Of a stretch of 32,521 bases of DNA, positions 28,639 to 32,521 are shown in pieces. The stretch comes from a bacterium. GTDB lineage: Bacteria > Desulfobacterota_D > UBA1144. A model generated the notes under the pieces. That model was given only the letters and a program-made list of their open reading frames with translations. It was not told the DNA's origin and did no database searches. The stretch spans positions 2,319 through 34,839 of the forward strand of contig PAOQ02000022.1 in the NCBI GenBank assembly GCA_002708105.2. Reading direction: 5' to 3'. Position numbers and translations under genes: made by a program. Numbering within the stretch: position 1 is the first letter of the stretch; the number at the start of each line of letters is the position of its first letter.

Positions 28639-29476
28639 AATTATAAAGACTACGAAAGAAATGCAAGCGATTTCTTTACGTATAAAAAATAAAGGTATTA
28701 ACAAAATATTTGTAATACCTACCATGGGTGCGCTTCATGATGGACATTTAAGCCTTATTAAAAAAGCTAAAAAAAAGAATATTGTTACAGTGGTAACAAT
28801 TTTTGTTAATCCAAAACAATTTAATGATAAAAAAGATTTGAACAAATACCCTGCTAATTTAAAGTCTGACATAAAGAAACTTAGAAATATTGGTGTCGAT
28901 TTTTTATTTGCACCGAAAAATCATGAAATATACCCTAGCAACTTTCAAACAAAAGTTATAGTAGAAGAATTGCAGAATCACTTATGCGGTATTTCTAGAA
29001 AAGGGCACTTTGATGGAGTTACTTCAGTTGTACTAAAAATTTTCAATATAATACAGCCAGATTATTCTATATTTGGAGAAAAAGATTTACAGCAACTCAT
29101 AATTATCAAAAGAATGGTAAAGGATCTTAATATTCCTATTAAAATTTTATCTCACAAAATAATTAGAGAAAAGGATGGGCTAGCTTTAAGCTCAAGAAAT
29201 ATTAGGCTAACTAAGAAAAACAGGGAAATCGCACCAATCATTTTTAAAGGCTTGAAAAAAGCCAAAGAGGATTATAAAAAAAATAATCTTTCCTCAATTA
29301 ATATAATAAAAAACTTAAGAAAATATTATTTAATTAATAATATTAATGATATTGAGTATATTGAAATAATTAATCCAGAAAACATTACATATCCAATTAA
29401 GCCTAAATCTGGTGACTACCTTCTTGTCGCTGTCAAATTAGGTTCAATAAGATTAATAGACAATCTAAAATTTTAA
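28610..29476 (+). CDS. panC: pantoate--beta-alanine ligase
   Basis: FVIPTMGALHDGHLSLIKKAKKKN, VTIFVNPKQFNDKKDLNKYP, GHFDGVTSVVLKIFNIIQPDYSIFGEKDLQQLIIIKRMVKDLN, DGLALSSRNIRLT. Overlaps panB by 29 nt. Confidence 0.95.
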   Translation: MKLKKENSLRIIKTTKEMQAISLRIKNKGINKIFVIPTMGALHDGHLSLIKKAKKKNIVTVVTIFVNPKQFNDKKDLNKYPANLKSDIKKLRNIGVDFLFAPKNHEIYPSNFQTKVIVEELQNHLCGISRKGHFDGVTSVVLKIFNIIQPDYSIFGEKDLQQLIIIKRMVKDLNIPIKILSHKIIREKDGLALSSRNIRLTKKNREIAPIIFKGLKKAKEDYKKNNLSSINIIKNLRKYYLINNINDIEYIEIINPENITYPIKPKSGDYLLVAVKLGSIRLIDNLKF

Positions 29477-29491
29477 TTTAAAATACTTTGT

Positions 29492-29881
29492 GTGAATCTG
29501 ACAATTTTAAAATCTAAAATTCATCGAGCTACCGTCACGGAAGCAAATTTATATTATGAGGGGAGCATTACTATTGATAAAGCTCTAATGGATGCTGCAA
29601 ATATTTTACCTTATGAACAAGTCCATATCTTTAACCTTACAAATGCTGAAAGGTTTATTACTTACGTTATTGAAGGGGAACGAGATACTGGAGTAATTTG
29701 TACAAATGGTGCTGCAGCCCATTGCGCTAGGAAAGGTGACACGTTAATAATAGTTTCATTTGCACAAATGGAAGCAGAACGAGCATCAAAACATAAACCT
29801 AAACTTGTATATGTTAATCCAAAAAATACTCAAGTTGATGCTGAACTTATTGATGGCAAGCTCGTTAAACTTTTAGGTTAA
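29492..29881 (+). CDS. panD: aspartate 1-decarboxylase (pyruvoyl enzyme proenzyme)
   Basis: LKSKIHRATVTEANLYYEGSITIDKALMDAANILPYEQVHIFNLTNAERFITYVIEGERDTGVICTNGAAAHCARKGDTLIIVSFA; G-S self-cleavage site in YEGS. GTG start. Confidence 0.95.
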   Translation: MNLTILKSKIHRATVTEANLYYEGSITIDKALMDAANILPYEQVHIFNLTNAERFITYVIEGERDTGVICTNGAAAHCARKGDTLIIVSFAQMEAERASKHKPKLVYVNPKNTQVDAELIDGKLVKLLG

Positions 29882-29970
29882 TAAATTAACTAAATTACTT
29901 AAATAAAAATAAAAAATTAAGTATAAGAAGATAATAAATGGACTTTATTCGCCTTTTTTTATTTATTTTA

Positions 29971-29999
29971 TTGACTTAATTTTTTTTAAGAGTTATAAA
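29971..29999 (+). promoter_or_regulatory. sigma70-type promoter upstream of the NTase/CDP-AP pair
   Basis: TTGACT (29971-29976), 17-nt spacer, TATAAA (29994-29999); then AGGAAAG just upstream of the ATG at 30027. Confidence 0.7.
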
Positions 30000-30026
30000 T
30001 AATTCAATTCAATAGTTAGGAAAGAA

Positions 30027-30782
30027 ATGAAAGCAATTATTCTCGCAGCTGGAAAAGGTAAACGACTTCAACCCCATACTAATGAAATTCCAAAGTGTCT
30101 TCTTACAATAGACAATGAAACAATTCTTGAGCATCAAATTAATCACTTAAAATCTTGCGATATCGAAGAAGTTAATGTTGTTGTGGGTTTTGCTAAGGAT
30201 AAAGTTGAGGAGTTTCTAGGAAATTATGATTCTTTAGGGATGAAGATAAATACTATATACAACCCTTTCTGGGAAACAACTAATAGCCTTTTCTCATTAT
30301 GGGCTGCAAGATTTCAATTAAATTCTGACGTTGTACTTCTAAATGGTGATGATGTTTTTGAGCTTGAAGTAATGAACCAGATACTTTCCAATAAAGATGA
30401 AATATGTGTACCGTATAAAGTTAAAAAAAATTATGCGGCTGAAGATATGAAAGTAAAGATTAAAGATGGGTATTTATCAGCGATAGGAAAAAATCTTAGA
30501 AATGCCTCAGGTGAATCTGTTGGAATACGAGTTTTCAGAAACGAGGGAGTTGAAATACTTAAAAGATCTCTGGAAAAAGAGATTAGGACTGATAACTTTA
30601 ATCTTAAATGGTATGCATCAGGAATAGATAGGATTCTACAGCGTGGTCATAAAATTAAAACTCTAGATATCAAAGACTTATATTGGCACGATGTTGACTA
30701 TCCAAATGATTTAAATAACGCCAAAATCAATGTAAATAAAATCTCTACTAAGAAGAAAAAAACAAATCTTAAAATAGTATAG
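30027..30782 (+). CDS. nucleotidyltransferase family protein (NTP_transferase / LicC-like cytidylyltransferase)
   Basis: MKAIILAAGKGKRLQPHTNEIPKCLLTIDNETILEHQINHLKSCDIEEVNVVVGF; YNPFWETTNSLFSLWAA; VVLLNGDDVFE; C-terminal HDVDYPNDLNNAK. Confidence 0.88.
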   Translation: MKAIILAAGKGKRLQPHTNEIPKCLLTIDNETILEHQINHLKSCDIEEVNVVVGFAKDKVEEFLGNYDSLGMKINTIYNPFWETTNSLFSLWAARFQLNSDVVLLNGDDVFELEVMNQILSNKDEICVPYKVKKNYAAEDMKVKIKDGYLSAIGKNLRNASGESVGIRVFRNEGVEILKRSLEKEIRTDNFNLKWYASGIDRILQRGHKIKTLDIKDLYWHDVDYPNDLNNAKINVNKISTKKKKTNLKIV

Positions 30783-30788
30783 GCAAAT

Positions 30789-32018
30789 ATGCTTCCAGTA
30801 GTTATATGCAGTGGACCAGGAATAGATTCAGAGAAATTAGATTTATTTTTACATGAGAAAATAGGCGATTTAACTCTAACCGAAAGGATTCTGTTGTTAT
30901 TAGCCTCAGAAGGGTTTAGCAATGCTTACATTGTAAATAATGTGGCTCAGATAAATTTTAAACGCCTGAATAAAAAATTCCCTGATTTTAAATTATTACA
31001 AGTAAGTTCTCTTATAAATCTTCCTAAAAATAAAGACTTATTATTTTTTCAAAATAATGTGGTCATAAATAAAAAACAACTTCAATCAACTTTAAATATG
31101 ATTAAAGAAGAAAATGAATCTATTAGGATGAGTAACTCAGAGGATCTAGGAATCGTTTTTATAAAAAATGACAAAAATAATATATTTGTATTAAATAATA
31201 TTAATGAAATAGACGAAAAGATTAAAAAAATCTGTCCAAATGATTCTCCTATCAAACTTAAAGCTAGTGAAATAAATTCTAATGTTGGTAGAGATTTTCT
31301 ATTTAATCATATTAGCAAGAACGTCAGTGGTTGGTTTTCAAAAACTATAAACAGTAAAATCTCAATACCAATAAGCAAGTTACTTATTAAAACCTCTATT
31401 CATCCAAATATTATAACTCTAATAGTTGGGCTAATTGGTATTTCGTGTGGAATTTTTTATGCAATCAATATGCCTTTTATTGGGGCAATTATTTTACAAT
31501 CAGCAACAATACTTGATAGATGTGATGGTGAGGTAGCTAGAATAAAATTACGTGAATCAAAATTTGGTCAATGGTTTGATACAGCTCTAGATCAACTATC
31601 ATACTTTTCAATGTTTTTAGGAATCAGTATTTGCATGAATAACCCAAAGTTCTTTCTTTTCACTGCTGACAATATTATATTTAAGCAACTATCAATATTA
31701 AACATACTTTTGTATTTAATATTCCTAACCACGATACTTTTCTTTATGTTAAGGCGAACAGAAAATGGAAGCTTAGCATATTATCCTAGTGAGGTTGATA
31801 AAATTGTTCCATTAGAGGATAGATCTTTAAGCTATAGAATAATTACCAGATTTAGGTTCCTTTTAAAAAGGGAATTTTTCTCCCCTGCAATGATTATCAT
31901 ATCTCTTATCGGATATGAAACAGCTACAGTCTTGGCTTCTGTATTATTAATAGGAGGCTTGTTACATCAAGTTTCAGATTTTATTGAATTAAGAAAAAAA
32001 ATAGATATTACTTATTAA
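30789..32018 (+). CDS. CDP-alcohol phosphatidyltransferase with a divergent N-terminal NTase-like domain (architecture like bifunctional IPCT/DIPPS)
   Basis: CDP-AP signature DRCDGEVARIKLRESKFGQWFDTALDQ (DxxDGxxAR(x8)GxxxDxxxD) preceded by NHISKNVSGWFSKTINSKISIPISKLLIKTSIHPNIITL; N-terminal ~160 aa (TLTERILLLLASEGFSNAYIVNN) look NTase-like but lack the AAGxGxR…PK loop. Confidence 0.8.
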   Translation: MLPVVICSGPGIDSEKLDLFLHEKIGDLTLTERILLLLASEGFSNAYIVNNVAQINFKRLNKKFPDFKLLQVSSLINLPKNKDLLFFQNNVVINKKQLQSTLNMIKEENESIRMSNSEDLGIVFIKNDKNNIFVLNNINEIDEKIKKICPNDSPIKLKASEINSNVGRDFLFNHISKNVSGWFSKTINSKISIPISKLLIKTSIHPNIITLIVGLIGISCGIFYAINMPFIGAIILQSATILDRCDGEVARIKLRESKFGQWFDTALDQLSYFSMFLGISICMNNPKFFLFTADNIIFKQLSILNILLYLIFLTTILFFMLRRTENGSLAYYPSEVDKIVPLEDRSLSYRIITRFRFLLKREFFSPAMIIISLIGYETATVLASVLLIGGLLHQVSDFIELRKKIDITY

Positions 32019-32097
32019 GCTTTGATATACAAATTCCAACTAATATGAAGATTAAAGACCAAGCGGTTATAAGAAAAATTAAAGCATCAATTTTCAA
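32008..32097 (-). CDS. MetS-like NSS transporter small subunit (29 aa, TTG start)
   Basis: Frame read manually: TTG AAA ATT GAT GCT … AAT AAG TAA = MKIDALIFLITAWSLIFILVGICISKLNK*. One TM, overlaps the 3' end of the NSS transporter gene, as expected for MetS-type subunits. Not in the ORF track. Confidence 0.5.
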   Translation of the reverse strand: MKIDALIFLITAWSLIFILVGICISKLNK

Positions 32098-32521
32098 CTC
32101 TATACACCTTTTTAAAAACTATTATTATCAAGAAAATAAATAAACTAATCAACACTCCTTTAGACAAATAAGACCACAAGCTATCTTTAAAGATTATCGA
32201 ATTCATACTATTGATATCTTGCACTAACCAAGAAACGAATAATGTAATTAATAGTATCGGAAGATATATTTTGAAAATCTTATTAAAAAATTCGGGAATT
32301 TTAATAAGCCCTCCTCGATTTATCTCACCAATAGGACTTTGTGGAGCAATATAGAAAATAAAGATAACAATTTCAATCAAAGCCAAAATAATTAACAAGA
32401 TTGTTCCAGCCCAAAAATCAAATTCATCGAGAAATTCTGGCAAGAAAATAACTAGTTGCGAAAGGAATAATATTATCGATATTACAAGTAAAGATGCTTT
32501 TTTCTGAGTGAAGTTAAACTC
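32087..32521 (-). CDS. sodium:neurotransmitter symporter (NSS/SNF) family transporter, C-terminal part, truncated by the window edge
   Basis: The frame is open through the right edge: EFNFTQKKASLLVISIILFLSQLVIFLPEFLDEFDFWAGTILLIILALIEIVIFIFYIAP…; the (D)FWAGTxLLxxxALxExxxF segment and TM pattern resemble the NSS C-terminus. The ORF-track 'M' at 32443 is an internal TTG. Confidence 0.7.
   Translation of the reverse strand, partial: EFNFTQKKASLLVISIILFLSQLVIFLPEFLDEFDFWAGTILLIILALIEIVIFIFYIAPQSPIGEINRGGLIKIPEFFNKIFKIYLPILLITLFVSWLVQDINSMNSIIFKDSLWSYLSKGVLISLFIFLIIIVFKKVYRVEN

Noticed and set aside
29933-29960. Possible intrinsic terminator after panD (AATAAA-TGGAC-TTTATT followed by CGCC and a T-run)
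   Set aside because: The stem is only 6 A-U pairs and is separated from the T-run by CGCC; too unstable to call a terminator.
30698-30922. Minus-strand 74-aa ORF across the NTase/CDP-AP boundary
   Set aside because: Antisense to both genes, no recognisable features.
1-32521. CRISPR arrays, transposases, phage genes, toxin-antitoxin or restriction-modification cassettes
   Set aside because: No regularly spaced repeats, integrase/transposase motifs or defence-gene motifs seen in either the ORF track or the intergenic sequence.

Overview
This 32.5 kb window comes from an AT-rich (by eye roughly 30% GC), very compact diderm bacterial chromosome. I recognise no mobile element, prophage, CRISPR array or rRNA. 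Most of it is core metabolism and envelope biogenesis: a TIGR01777-type epimerase, pdxH, DUF1285, hemW; a tolC/adaptor/MacB-type ABC operon running into uppS-dxr-rseP; hemQ plus an MBL hydrolase; serS; DUF378; rpsB-tsf-pyrH-frr; tRNA-Ser(UGA)-rsmI; gatC-gatA with gshB and carA; plsC; gatB; an Ogg2-type DNA glycosylase; a MltD-type transglycosylase; an AlaC-type aminotransferase; panB-panC-panD; a nucleotidyltransferase plus CDP-alcohol phosphatidyltransferase pair; and the C-terminal part of an NSS-family Na+ symporter with a 29-codon ORF overlapping its end that the ORF track does not list. I do not see a clear-cut new defence or mobile system. The points most worth a second look are: (1) the NTase / pseudo-NTase-CDP-AP pair behind a near-consensus promoter; (2) the MetS-like micropeptide; (3) the MacA-like adaptor with a basic ~130-aa N-terminal extension; (4) tRNA-Ser ending 7 nt before the rsmI start codon; (5) hemQ paired with an MBL hydrolase; (6) an Ogg2-family glycosylase; (7) all six convergent gene junctions overlapping or separated by no more than 2 bp.
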